Source: Yponomeuta sedellus
Lineage: Eukaryota > Arthropoda > Insecta > Lepidoptera > Yponomeutidae
Reading direction: 5' to 3'
Assembly (NCBI GenBank): GCA_934045075.1
Contig: OW203725.1
Span: 3,267,623-3,331,622 of the forward strand
DNA length: 64,000 bases
Numbering within the stretch: position 1 is the first letter of the stretch; every line of letters begins with the position of its first letter. Under the pieces are notes generated by a model, which was given only the letters and a program-made list of their open reading frames with translations, was not told where the DNA came from and searched no databases. A program made the position numbers and the translations under genes. This document shows positions 21,931 through 33,270 of the stretch, in pieces.

Positions 21931-22393
21931 AAAAAATAATTCCTAATATCTATTACCTAATACTATAATTTTCCTAAACTATGTCAAAGTAATTAAAGTT
22001 AAACCAGCTAAATATCTTACAATAGTTATACTTATATACCTATTGCTTTTTGGAGTCGGTGCCAGCCGTATTAAGTTTAGCCGCGAACAAGAGACGTGCG
22101 GCGCGGTGGCGGGGGACGCAAGGCGCGAGGCGGGGCCGCGCGGTGCTGCGGGGGACGCGGGCGCGCGCGGCTCTTGCTCGCGGCTAAACTTAATACGACT
22201 GGCACCGACTCCAAAAAGCAATAGGTATATAAGTATAACTATTGTAAGATATTTAGCTGTTTTAACTTTAATTACTTTGACATAGTTTAGGAAAATTATA
22301 GTATTAGGTAATGGATATTAGGAATTATTTTTTAATTTCTAGTTTTTTTTGTGTTCACGCATTTGAAGTCGGTTTTTTTTTTAAAAGTTAATT
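21867..22393. mobile_element. Palindromic element with a GC-rich core
   Basis: Arms 21867-22093 and 22171-22393 match as reverse complements with about five differences in 200 bp. The 77-bp core (22094-22170) is almost entirely G and C, in sharp contrast to the AT-rich arms. The AACCGACTTCAAA-type text to the left (from about 21640) belongs to a repeat common in Lepidoptera. Two mirror open frames arise only from the palindrome. Confidence 0.8.
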
Positions 22394-22691
22394 GGTGTAG
22401 AACTTTTGAGAGTTTTAGTTCATAGGTGGTTTAATAGTGCCATATAAGCACTACAATGGCTTTTGAAGACGTATACAGGCTAGGACGTTCATGCTACTTA
22501 AGAATCGCTTTGACACGGTGTAACCCTGGTGAACTAAAGAGATTCTTTGCGCACATGATGTCGCTTTTCACAAAACGTCAATTTAAGTTGCTCGGGTAAG
22601 ACACCATTTTAATTAACAAATAAAAAAGTGTAATTAACGTGTAATTTACCATTCTTATATTGAATAACATTTTGCAATACTCTATCGATTA

Positions 22692-22919
22692 TATTCTTTT
22701 TAATGCACTAACCCGTGCTAAGGACAATTTTAAAAATCCTATTTAGAGGCTAAAACTGTACGTAATACAGAGAATGTTGTAAAAAGGTTCGAAATTTCAC
22801 TGATGCCGGTGAGTCGCCCATTAGCTCAGTTGGAAGAGCGCTGGCACGGATAGGCAGAGGTCGCGGGTTCGAATCCCGGCATGGGTGGAATTTTGAGCCT
22901 CTAAATAGGTTTTTAAATT
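22692..22919 (+). mobile_element. Fold-back tRNA-like element
   Basis: It opens with TTTTTAATGCACTAACCCGT, passes a short mirrored stretch, then has the plus-strand flank and tRNA-like unit (22811-22889) and ends AAATAGGTTTTTAAATT. Flanks ACTCTATCGATTA and ACTTTATTGATTA match at 11 of 13 bases. Confidence 0.8.
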
Positions 22920-22989
22920 ACTTTATTGATTAATTTTTATTTTAGTAGACTTATGTATACAACAGCTAAATATTTTTTAATGTAGGCTA

Positions 22990-23160
22990 TACTCGTCTCA
23001 CCGTAGGTAGAGATCAACCCTCAGGAATATAGAGTCTGGGCTTAATTACCACGTATGCCCGACGCGGAATGGCAATTTCAAGCACTGAGATAGTTAAACT
23101 TCAGACACTCGGGTTTACTTCAATGTTTTTCTTCACAATTAGCGAGTGGTACTACTATAA
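22990..23160 (-). mobile_element. Fragment of the dispersed SINE body
   Basis: GGGCTTAATTACCACG, GGCAATTTCAAGCACTGAG and a decayed TTTCTTCAC end match the same body as 15479-15615. Confidence 0.55.
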
Positions 23161-23288
23161 CTTCAACAAATGTACATGACTTAGAAAACGAAGTAATTTG
23201 TATAAGCTGGGATTCGAAGCCACGCCCTCCCCATTCAGTGTTCTACCGCTCCACTTTTTGACAATTTTAAGTGACTAAATTACTACAT

Positions 23289-23551
23289 TTTTCCGAGCGC
23301 TTCCGTGCTTCGCAAGGCACGCTAAGCCGTTGGTGCCGGATGTCATATAATGGCAGTCGTTAAGCCATGTCAGAGGCCTTATGAGCGGCTTGATTACTTC
23401 TGACAGTAAGGCCCGCCACTGTCTTACAATCCTCCACCAAGCCGGACTTGGCCCCCGTGGTGGAGTATGGCCTAGCCTTCCTCCGATGCATTAAGAGACC
23501 CGTGTCCCAGCAGTGGGGACATACAAGGGTTGATAACGAATAACGATAACG
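23289..23551 (+). mobile_element. 5S-SINE family copy lacking the 5S head
   Basis: It starts TTTTCCGAGCGCTTCCGTGC and ends GGGTTGATAACGAATAACG. The exact 12-bp duplication AAATTACTACAT lies at 23277-23288 and 23552-23563. Confidence 0.92.
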
Positions 23552-23585
23552 AAATTACTACATAAGAAGTCTCATGTAGTAATTT

Positions 23586-24111
23586 GATATCAACCCTTTG
23601 TATGTCGCCACGGCTGAGGATACGGATCTCTTCCTGCATAGCAAGAAGTATAGTCCATACTCCGCCACGGGGGCCAAGTCCGGCTTGGTGGAGGATTGTA
23701 AGACAGTGGCGGGCCTTACCACCTAAAGTTATCAACCCGCCCATAAGGCCTCTGATACGGCTTGACGACTGTCAATACATGACAGCGACGCCAACGGCTT
23801 AACGTACCAGGTGAAGTACGGAAGCGCTTGGAACGAACGCCACTAGCGGTAGTCACGGGATGACCACCCATCCAGCACCTGACCGCGCCTGTTTTTGCTT
23901 AGTGATTGATTCCATTCACTTGGTTTTCGCACCCCCTGCAGTACAAATCCACTGAACTGCGATCCCCATCCCGCATGCCCAGTGTGGGGATTATGGGTAT
24001 TACCCCCTATGATAGCACAACGTGGCGCTCTTTAGGGGAGGGCTATGTCCAGCAGTGGACTAGTATAGCCTGACGACGACGACTCGATTCCACGAGGCCA
24101 CGAGTGCTTCG
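23586..24111 (-). mobile_element. 5S-rRNA-like SINE split by a LINE fragment
   Basis: Minus-strand body, then the 5S-like head (GGATGGGTGGTCATCC on the minus strand), interrupted by an RTE 3' fragment at 23930-24085, then the last bases of the head (CACGAGGCCACGAG). The exact 12-bp duplication ATGTAGTAATTT lies at 23574-23585 and 24112-24123. Confidence 0.9.
23930..24085 (+). mobile_element. RTE-like LINE 3' fragment inside the SINE
   Basis: CATGCCCAGTGTGGGGATTA, GGCTATGTCCAGCAGTGGAC and a (GAC)n tail match the LINE end at 53040-53180. It inserted after the SINE. Confidence 0.75.
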
Positions 24112-24479
24112 ATGTAGTAATTTAGTCACTCAAAATTGTGATGTTACCGTGATAGGCCAGAAAGTGCCAGAACACTCTCATTGTAACGAGATTTGTGCTG
24201 AAAAAAGGTCGCCCGACAGTCCGTCTGTCTTATAAATCACTTTACATCTCCCCGCCGGAAAACTTTTCAATTACAAGCCGGGGTGTGGGCAGAGCTGCGA
24301 AATTTAGAAAGCTGATGGATGTTCTTTTAGAAAGATAGAATATTAATTTCACTCCATCTGCTCGAAATAACGCATATAGATCCCTAAAGTTAAGGTCCCA
24401 AACAAGCTATTGCAATCCCATCAAACATGTATGGTAAGTATATAAATTCAAAATTGGATTTTGAGTTGTTTTAAACTAA

Positions 24480-24536
24480 AGTAAATACACTCAAAATCGG
24501 GACCTCGAGACGCGCTACCGCTACACCACAGAGGTC
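24480..24536 (-). mobile_element. Head of a tRNA-Gly-type SINE, fragment
   Basis: Reversed, it reads GACCTCTGTGGTGTAGCGGT, like the head of the SINE at 50905. Confidence 0.55.
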
Positions 24537-24575
24537 GTCACAACACATAAACATCTCAAATAAACATCTTATCTT

Positions 24576-24651
24576 TTAAAACCTATTAAGAGGCTAAAAA
24601 TTCCACCCATGCCGGGATTCAAACCCGTGTAAGTGCATTAAAAATAATATA
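24576..24651 (-). mobile_element. Fold-back tRNA-like element, minimal copy
   Basis: Only 76 bp: the TTTTAAAACCTATTAAGAGG end, the box B part, and a shortened GTGCATTAAAAATAATATA terminus. It is flanked by the exact 10-bp duplication ATCTTATCTT (24566-24575, 24652-24661). Confidence 0.8.
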
Positions 24652-24733
24652 ATCTTATCTTGTCTTATAACGGGATGAAAAACACCGAAATTCTCTCAAA
24701 AAAGAGAGTGCAGTTTTTGCTGAGCGTGTATCT

Positions 24734-24950
24734 AAAAACCAATTTAGAGTCTTAAAATTCCACCCATGCCGGGATTCAAACCTGTGACCTCCGGCTATCC
24801 GTGCCAGCGCTCTTCCAACTGAGCTAATGGGCGACTCACCGGCATCAGTAAAATTTTGAACCTCTACAATCTTCTGTGTATTACGTATTTTTAGCCTCTA
24901 AATGGGTTTTTAAAATTGTCCTTAGCACGGGTTAGTGCATTAAAAAGAAT
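24734..24950 (-). mobile_element. Fold-back tRNA-like element
   Basis: Reversed tRNA-like unit (24763-24840), flank to ATTACGTA, then a short mirror TTTTTAGCCTCTAAATGGG and the family terminus. No convincing duplication was found. Confidence 0.75.
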
Positions 24951-24964
24951 AGAATCATGTATTT

Positions 24965-25169
24965 ATTGTAGACTTTTAGTCCGGATCTACTTACGGGTGT
25001 TGTTATTTCGGAAGAGTCCGACCAGGTCAGAGCCGACCGACCGACAGACCGACGACGCGAGCTCCGTCTCTGCTCACCATGATTAAGCTCTGGGAATCGG
25101 AGCGAAACCTGGTCGGACTCTTTCGATATAACAACACCCGTAAGTAGATCCGGACTAAAAGTCTACAAT
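24965..25169. mobile_element. MITE with 60-bp inverted ends
   Basis: ATTGTAGACTTTTAGTCCGG on the left is mirrored at 25150-25169. The inverted repeat continues for about 60 bp to the GTCCGACCAGGT motif. No clear target duplication; no coding frame. Confidence 0.8.
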
Positions 25170-26280
25170 GTGTTGTGCTTACGAAAGTTTTAGTTCAAAT
25201 ATCATGTATCTATTTTTAAATACCTAGTCCACTCAATCGCAGTTCCAAGTCAGGCAAGCTCGGCCCGTAGCAATCTAAAGAAACAGCACTCGCTTCGCCT
25301 TAATAGAAATTTGAATAAAATCAATTTATTTTAACGCGGCTCGCGTTTATCGCCGGTTTAATAAATCGCTCGCAAAAAAAATTGAATAAAAGACTATAGC
25401 ACTCGGTGGGAACTTTGTTACTGCTGCCATGTTATCCGTCAATAAGGAACTGGCTGATTTGAACCGTAAGTTGAGGAGATAAGGACGTGGAGAGTGCATT
25501 GCTAACTTGGTCGGAGCCTCAGCTTGATTGTCGTTATGGTGACAGGATAAAATTTTGTTACTGTGTATGTTAGGTTCTATTAGTTCCTTGTTAAATGTGA
25601 TTTTTACTTTGTTAGTGGTTAGAAAATGCTTGACTACATCAGATGAGGTACGTGAACTCAAGACTGCAACCTCTATTAGAGGCAGATCAATGGTTGTCAC
25701 CTTTCATCTCAATACAGGAACAGAACAAGACGACTGGTCCTCAATCGTTTAAAGGTTATGTGCGATTGATGCGATTATGCTGGTAAAAAAATATAAACAT
25801 ATTTTTTGTGAATAAAATATTAACACATTTTTTTTAAATGTACATTTTTTATTTTATAATTGTATGCTTTCTGTATGATTTTTATTTTTGCAATGAAGTA
25901 TAAATATTAAAATTGTATTTTTATTATTTATTAAAATATTTTTATGAACTGTAAATTATATTTATTGATATTGACATGTAATATTTTCTTTTTGACATTT
26001 GTAAATTTGATTGTGTATTATTTTTACATTGGATTGTTATTATGTACGGAGTCTTGACTTGTAATGAATATTACCAATAAATGATGTCTATGTCTACGTC
26101 TATTTATTAAGTTTTCAAGCAACTTTACACAACGAGATAACACTTAGCTCATTTATAGTGTACGGATTGACATACTTGTTTTTTTGTCGGGAGAGTCCGA
26201 CCAGCGCCTCGATTCGCTTTCTTTCTTTTTCTTTAACGTTATTCCTTTTAATTTGTTTCTTTTGAAATATTTTAAAAAAC
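25170..26280. other. Unassigned; one long minus-strand frame
   Basis: The minus-strand frame 25700-25347 (117 codons) has no motif I recognise and may be transposon relic or chance. The stretch 25780-26100 is very AT-rich. Confidence 0.35.
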
Positions 26281-26341
26281 CTAAATAGGATTTTTAAAAT
26301 TGTCTTTAGCACGGGTTAGTGCATTAAAAAGAATATAATCG
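26281..26341 (-). mobile_element. Terminal fragment of the fold-back family
   Basis: TTTTTAAAATTGTCTTTAGC followed by CACGGGTTAGTGC and an A-rich end. Confidence 0.65.
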
Positions 26342-27565
26342 TTTGAAATATTTTTATTTTATTTACTCAACAAAAATCCACAGCAATACAATTAAAATAA
26401 ACAATAGTTATTTATAATTTGAACATGCAGCCAATGATGGATTTTACTATGTAATTCACAAAATAATATTGTAGTCTAATTCAGTCTAATTCAAAAACTC
26501 TTATTTTAATAAATCTAAGTACATCAATATCATGGTGTCGATGCCCAACAGTGGATAAATATTTATCTGTAGGTATTTTTTTTTTTACTTTATTTTTAAA
26601 TACATTTTACAATGAATATTTATTTAATTATAATATATTTACCGTGTCGTGATACACTTTTTCGAGGAAAACTATGACAGAATTTGTAAAACCATTTTTT
26701 AGGACATCGTTTTACCGTCCGTCTTCATCATCTTCATACGACACGCACAACAATTTTACAACACTTTTCCATTTCAACGAACCAACACAGGACCTCTACT
26801 CTTGTATTTGTTAGTGAATCGCTATCATCCTAGATATTTATAAACAGGTCTATTCTATATTATTTACTAGGTAAAACGAAATTGCTTCAATTTCCGACGT
26901 TTCAGCAACGTTGCAGTTGATGTGGTCACGGGTGGACTGTAAAGGAGAAACATTGGGAATTAAGATAATTACTTTTTACTAATAAATAAACGCGAAAAGG
27001 CCCGTTTACTGCGTAAAGACTACTTTCTCATACCATACATGAAAAATAATTTTTTTCGTTGATTCTAACATTACTTTTCAAAAAATACCATTATTATTGT
27101 TTCTTAGGCTCGACCAATGATGAAGCCAAGTTTTTTTTTTGGCATGTTCCCTATTTTAACGCTATTGATGCTGCCATCGAGAGTAGACCGGCAGGCCTGC
27201 CAGCCCGGAGCAATTTCAATTTCCCGCGCAACGCGTCGCGGCGCGATAAAACTCGCACGTGATCGCGGGAGACAAATAAGTGGACATTGGTCGAGTGTGC
27301 CGGCCGTATTTGGGGCTTGGGGCATTTTAGCGACTGATCAAATCAATCACAAAAAAAATTACTAACACCTATGTAAGTGGTCTCGCTACTGGTCAAATGC
27401 ATAAAACTTTTGAGGGCGGCTCTTTTTCTTCTTAAGTTATTTTTTTTCTTTTTTCGTTTTATTTCTATTGTGTACTTGTAACACAGGAAATTCAAACGTC
27501 GACTCAATAACTATCTATACTTATAAGCGAGTATGTACGTGAGCCGACTGCTAATTTATAATGAA
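26342..27565. other. Unassigned AT-rich DNA
   Basis: No element or gene recognised; short GC-rich patch at 27170-27310. Confidence 0.35.
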
Positions 27566-27733
27566 CTAGCTGACCCTGCGAACTTCATACCGCCTAGCAG
27601 TCGATTTTTTTTTCTTTTTCTCTCACCCTCGTACTTCAAGGAATATCCTAAAAAAGAATTAGCGAAGTCGGTTCAGCTGCTCTCGAGATTTGCACTTACT
27701 AACATATTCAGCGATTCATTTTTATACTATAGA
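27566..27733 (-). mobile_element. Short non-autonomous Helitron
   Basis: It starts CTAGCTGACCCTGCGAACTTC (reversed 3' end) and ends TATACTATAGA (reversed TC end). It has the same internal text as 17836-18018 (CGCCTAGCAGTCGATTT and CTTCAAGGAATATCCT). Confidence 0.7.
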
Positions 27734-29153
27734 AGATTATAATAATCAACTGTTAGTACATACTGTTAAAAATTTAAATCTAAGTGTAACAGTAATATAA
27801 GAATTAACAACACTATGTTTAAAAATTATTCTGCAATAACGACTGTTATTTGTAGCCTTACTGGAAACACTCTAGATTATTGCATGTTTGAACTAACGTC
27901 TAAAATAGCACAAGTTGCTGATCCGAACAAAAAGAAAACTGGAAATAAGTTCCAGACTTATTTAATCTTTTTGTCTAATTTTAGTGTAGCCTACAATTCT
28001 GGAATGAATATAATCAGATACGTAACGCATCAGATCCGATACCTCTGTGTATGTGTGCGTAGATGCAGAAAAATCTATTTTTATATATCTATTTTTATGT
28101 ATCTATTTTTCAGAATCAAGGAATCTTACGTAAGATAAGTGATGCGTTTTGTCGCGCTAGAAATTGACAATAAATTTTCTGGTACGTTGGGATTTTCGTC
28201 ATTTAATTGCTTTATTTATTAAGCGGTGAAGTGGCATAATCCCAACGTACACATTATGGGGCATTCTCTGTTTGTAAGATATAAGCTTTTGTGAATTACG
28301 GCTCTAAGATGTGGAAAAACCCTTCTCGGATCCAATTCTGCGGATTTTTTTTTCGAATATTGCTGATTGTGTACTATTCATGAATTTATCAATACCACAT
28401 ATTTTTCATTGATATACTTCAATAATAGATATGTGATTCCATTCAAATGCTGCAGAAATTTTCACAAATCAGCCAACGTATTTCCAGTAAGGTTTAGTTT
28501 CCAGCAGCATTTTTAATTTACGTTTACTGTTGCCTTTTGCTTGATCAATGTAGTTCAGACCATTCTTTGTTTGTTTTAAATGTTCTTTATTCACATGAAT
28601 TCTTACATACTATTACTTAGTGTATTTTATTCCTTTACTAAATAAATTTTAGGTAAATTTTAGGGTTAGTTTTACGTCTTCAGAAGACGTGGATTTATAG
28701 ATACAAACAGGCTTTTACTTACATAGATATGTATAACGGGCTCAAATCCAGAACCAATGCTATCAGGGCGCTAACTTCTCGATACAACTTTCAAACCATC
28801 CTCAAACATAATCTAGCAAACACATCATTATTACATTACACTTTGCGACAGTCTCCCAATTCCGGCTTGAACATTAACAAACCCGAAGCATATTTCCGTG
28901 GAAGTATGTTCACCCTCGGTGACGAAACTCGATGTGGACAACAGAAGCGCGACTCAGTACAGTTTGACTGTTTGGTCAGTGGCAAAAATGATAGTATCCC
29001 GAATTTAATAACTAATTAACTCTTATTTTATTTATTTTTTTGTATCACCGCTTAACATTTATCATTACAGGTACCTAAAGTGATAGAGTTACATAAAATT
29101 AAAGTAAACTTGAATAAAAAGACAACACTTAATATTACACATTATATACAATA
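27734..29153. other. Unassigned; two open frames without known content
   Basis: Plus-strand frames 27815-28138 and 28729-29019 match no family I know. 28182-28252 has a 13-bp inverted repeat (GTACGTTGGGATT) round about 45 bp. Confidence 0.35.
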
Positions 29154-29155
29154 TA

Positions 29156-30452
29156 CATAGGCTGCTACTTATGTATGCGGAATCTGGGATTCCAATAACT
29201 TTAAACGCAATGTCTGACCTCCATGGTCATATTCGTTCTTGTTTTAAATACTGGCCGCTAATATTTTTCTCTTATATACGTTAGTGTTTTGTTTTTGTTG
29301 GGTTTAAAATGTCATATCGCTGAAAAAATGGAACTCACTCGTGAGAATATTCGTGCTATGATTTATTACGATTTTCGACGTGGTTTAACGCAACAACAGT
29401 GCGTAGATCAATTAACTTCGACTTTTGGTGGTGAAGCTCCATCAAAAACGACTGTGTATCACTGGTTTAGTGAGTTTAATCGCGGGCGCAGTAAGCTCAC
29501 GGACGAAGTTAAAGAAGGTCGCCCGAAATCGGTGGTTGTGCCACAAAATATTGAAGCTGTGCGAAAACTAATAATGCAAGACCGCCATGTTACGTATCGC
29601 GAGATAGAAGCTATTCTGGGCATATGTATGACGAGCATTCATAGGATATTACATGAACATTTGTCTGTAAAAAAAATTTGTTCGCGTTGGATCCCGCACA
29701 ACTTAACTCAGGATCAAAAAGATGCTCGCGTCGAATGGTGCAAGAAAACCTTAAAAAAATTCAACGTAGGCGACTCAAAATCTGTTTATAATATCTACAC
29801 AGGTGACGAATTCTGGATCTACGCGTACGATCCAGAAACTAAACAACAATCAACAGTTTGGGCGTTTCAAAATGAGCCGAACACTACGAAAGTGGCTCGT
29901 GCAAAAAGCACTGTAAAGCAAATGGTGGCCTGTTTTTTTGGTATTAATGGCCATTTGGCTACAATACCACTGGAAAATCGCAGAACGGTTAATTTGGAGT
30001 GGTACACGACCATTTGTTTGCCGGAAGTATTTGAAGAAATACGCCAAAACAACCAGCGACGCAGAATCATACTTCACCATGACAATACCAGCTGTCATAC
30101 ATCTCAGGAAACAACTACATTTTTGGATGGTTAAAAAAATAGAATTGATGGGTCATCTACATCCACCGTACAGTCCTGATTTGGATCCCAATGATTTCTA
30201 TTTATTCCCAAATGTAAAGAATAAATTACGTGGTCATCGATTTTCGACCCGTGAAGATGCCGTAGATGCATTCAAACAGCACGTTTTGTAGATACCTCAA
30301 TCAGAGTGGAAAAAGTGTTTTACGAATTGGTTTCATCGAATGCAAAAGTGCATCGATCATAGTGGAGAATACTTTGAAAAACAATAAAAGCATATTTAGC
30401 CATATACATTTTATTATTTTTTCTATTCCGCATACATAAGGAGCAGCCCTCG
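29156..30452 (+). mobile_element. Nearly complete mariner transposon
   Basis: The inverted ends share GGCTGCTMCTTATGTATGCG followed by GAAT. TA flanks both sides (29154-29155, 30453-30454). Length 1,297 bp is right for mariner. It contains one transposase gene with two coding breaks. Confidence 0.95.
29328..30387 (+). pseudogene. mariner transposase, one frameshift and one stop
   Basis: A transposase of the mariner D,D34D type, which cuts and pastes the element at TA sites. The start at 29328 (MELTRENIRAMIYYDF) is preferred to the ATG at 29289 because mariner proteins begin there. The helix-turn-helix part is at about residues 5-110. The first catalytic aspartate is in TGDEFWIY, the second in LHHDNTSCHTS, and the third in YSPDLDPNDFYLF. 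A one-base gain near 30132 puts the third aspartate in another frame, and a TAG at 30289-30291 is a further break. The full frame would end at 30385-30387. It is dead as it stands but little decayed. Confidence 0.93.
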
Positions 30453-30454
30453 TA

Positions 30455-31919
30455 ATAGTTTTATAACGCTACAGAAGTTTTTTGATGTAAGACTGGAAAA
30501 TATGACGGTTAGATGGCTTAGTATTGGGTGTCGCAACAGTGCAATTAATTATTTCTAGGTGGTCATATGAATGAAGCGTTCAATAAGGCATAAACACACT
30601 ACACATTTGTACATAATATTATTAAAAAAAACAATATTTCATATTAATTTTCTGGAATAAAGTAGTAATAAAGTACTATTAATAAAGTCCCAGGTTCAAA
30701 TAGATCTGGGCCGGCCAAAATTGCTGACTGAGCTCAAGTAGGCGGGCCAACATTGTGACCAACTGGCGCTACCGATTCGGATGGCACGGTTTAGTTTTGT
30801 CCATTCATAAAGAGTCCAACGTGCTTCAAGAGCAGTTCCGCTCAATTTTAGTTACATTTTAGACATTCTTCTGTGAATACCATAATACGCCTCCCGAGGC
30901 CCTGGGAAATTGTAGTTTAATTCACAGTTAAGTTCCCGCTGGGGGCGCGACTGTCTAACTGTTATTTATGGAACCGTCACATTTTAGTTAGGGTTTACTC
31001 TGAGGTAGCTACAGCCAGTTGGCAAGCGAGTTACAGTTCTGGACGATTACGGTCTGTGACGTGGAAAATAGCCACTTTCTAATAATAATGGTATCTACCT
31101 GAAGTAAACATTTTTTTTTATTTTGTGAAATGTATTGGTTATTGCAAAAACGTGTGAAAAGAGTTTGCAAATTTTGTACTGCACAATATTGTCATTTCAA
31201 GGCGTTTTCCTTTAAATATGTGTACTCTTATTTAGTAAATACATTTTTTTTGTCTTTTTGTGGTGTAAACCCGAAAAAAACGCAATGATAAAACTCTGGA
31301 CTCACATTTGTGAGCTCGTGAATCCCTTTGAATCTCTTAAACTAAGAGTAAAGATGGCGGCCTTATCACTAAAAGTTATGTCTTCCAGACAACCTGTTTT
31401 GTGTAAATGAATTGGAGCAATATATTGGAGAAGTGCAGTGGGACACACAGATAAGATAGAGAACAGAAAAATTGAAGTTAATAGGAATACAGGTCACAAA
31501 AAATACTGCTAGAGATAAATCCCTTGCTTAGAAAATACAATTATACAGTCATTAGAGTTGAATAACATTTTAAATTCCTGTCCAATTTTCAGTGCCATCC
31601 TTAATTTACCCTCGTTATCTCTAACAACCAAACAAATAAAATTAACTTTTCGATTGTTTCAGATACTGTTGATAAATTTGCGGTAAAAAAAAGGCAACAA
31701 GGAAAAACTGAGCAAAAAAAGCTGAGTAAAAATTAAAATAACCGTCTGCTAAAATGTCTAAATGTCAACATGGCCTAGAATAGGTTCTATAGTAGTAAGC
31801 TTTAAGAGAAATGGGAGCAGCCTAAAAAACAGTGCTGACATAATTCCTCCAAACCTTATCCAAAGCATATTATTATGCTGAAGCTGCATCCCTTGTTCAA
31901 GCATTTGTCTTTCATATTA
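30455..31919. other. Unassigned
   Basis: 30690-31050 is less AT-rich than its surroundings but shows no frame or motif I can name. Confidence 0.35.
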
Positions 31920-32010
31920 AGGAAAGTATCGTGAGGAAATCTGAGTATCTGCGGTGTTCAAATACCTCAGCACTTGAAATTGCGCAAGCTCATTGCTGTC
32001 TGACAAAACA
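31920..32010 (+). mobile_element. Fragment of the dispersed SINE body
   Basis: CGTGAGGAAATCTGAGTATC, TTCAAATACCTCAGCACTTG. Confidence 0.55.
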
Positions 32011-32676
32011 CTTGCGAAGTGTGTACAACAACAGTTATTAAAAAAATGGCGCGAAAGGCGCAAAACTATGACCTCAGATTGATATAAATCAATAAACTTG
32101 AAGTTTTCTTTATTTTTCCACGATACGTCCGTATTTTAATGTCCGTATCATACGAACCTTTTGGGCGATCTAAAATGAAGTAGTTGTACAAAAAATCAAT
32201 GAAACAAAAAAGTACTTTAAGACTATCCCGGTCAGCGATCGATGATGAATTAAATGATGGGCCACTGTGTAAACACGACCGGCCACGCTTCGCCACGATT
32301 CCTTTGAAGTGTGCCCGAAAAACCGACAACATCCTGATTGCGCGCCACAATAGACAATTGTCCGCAACTACATACAGACATACATTCTCGCGAAATGACA
32401 TGACCCTTTTTTGCGTTCACAGCGGTTAAAAATCCGTGATTTTTATTTTTTTCACGTCCGAGGAAAGTCCAAGTAGGGAGGGAAAAGTTTCACTGATTAA
32501 TTTGCCGATTTGAAAGAAAGAGCAATTAAGTAAAAAGATAAATTAGGAATCGATGGTCGTTTGGTTAATGTTTCCCTCCATTAACGTTTGAAGGAGTGAC
32601 ATTATGCTGGATTTGGCTTTCTCTTAAAAAAATCCGCGGAGAAATTGCACTTGCAGAGATTCGTTGTTTGTTGAGC
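32011..32676. other. Unassigned
   Basis: Overlapping frames on both strands at 32066-32429 have no recognisable content. Confidence 0.35.
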
Positions 32677-32688
32677 TGATCTTTTCAT

Positions 32689-33047
32689 CGTTATCGTTAT
32701 CAACCCTTGTATGTCCCCACTGCTGGGGCACGGGTCTCTTCCTGCATCGCAGGAAGGTTAGGCCATACTCCACCACGGGGGCCAAATCCGGGTTGGTGGA
32801 GGATTGCGGGCCTTACTGTCAGAAGTTATCAAGCCGCCCAATAGGCCTCTGACATGGCTTAACGACCGCCATTTCATGACAGCCGGCACCAACGGCTTAA
32901 CGTGCCTTGCGAAGCACGGAAGCGCTCGGAAAAATGCCACTAGTAGTCACAGGACGATCACCCATCCTGCACCTGACCGCGCCTGTTGTTGCTTAACTCA
33001 AGTGATTGATTCCAATCACTCGGTTCGCCTAGGCCACGAGCGCTGCT
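32689..33047 (-). mobile_element. 5S-rRNA-like SINE, full length
   Basis: This is the best reference copy, 359 bp, minus strand. Read on the minus strand: head 33047-32945 (CGAGTGATTGGAATCAATCA, GAGTTAAGCAACAACAGGCG, then CGGTCAGGTGCAGGATGGGT), body, and 3' end GGGTTGATAACGATAACG. The exact 12-bp duplication TGATCTTTTCAT lies at 32677-32688 and 33048-33059. The head matches the 5S rRNA region that holds its internal Pol III promoter. Confidence 0.93.
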
Positions 33048-33099
33048 TGATCTTTTCATAGTCACAGCTAATTTTTTATGCATTACGTCATTTGTGAAG

Positions 33100-33270
33100 T
33101 TTTAGTATCAATACCACTCGCTAACCGTGAACCGTGAAAACATCTTGAGGTAACCAGAGTGTCTAAGGTATTGTAATACCTCAGCACTTTAAATTGCACA
33201 TACGCTTTCGGCACGCGTGTTAAGCCTATACTCTTTCTTGGAGAGAATGTGCAGGGCACATGCATATTAT
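33100..33270 (+). mobile_element. Fragment of the dispersed SINE body
   Basis: AACATCTTGAGGTAACC, AATACCTCAGCACTTTAAATT and TTGGAGAGAATGTGCAGGGC. Confidence 0.55.

Noticed and set aside
21979..22285. Two open frames of equal length on opposite strands
   Set aside because: They are mirror images made by the palindrome, so they carry no independent coding evidence.
25347..25700. Host gene on the minus strand
   Set aside because: 117 codons without recognisable motif or splice context; left unassigned.
28729..29019. Host gene on the plus strand
   Set aside because: 96 codons with no known content, next to a mariner; evidence too thin.
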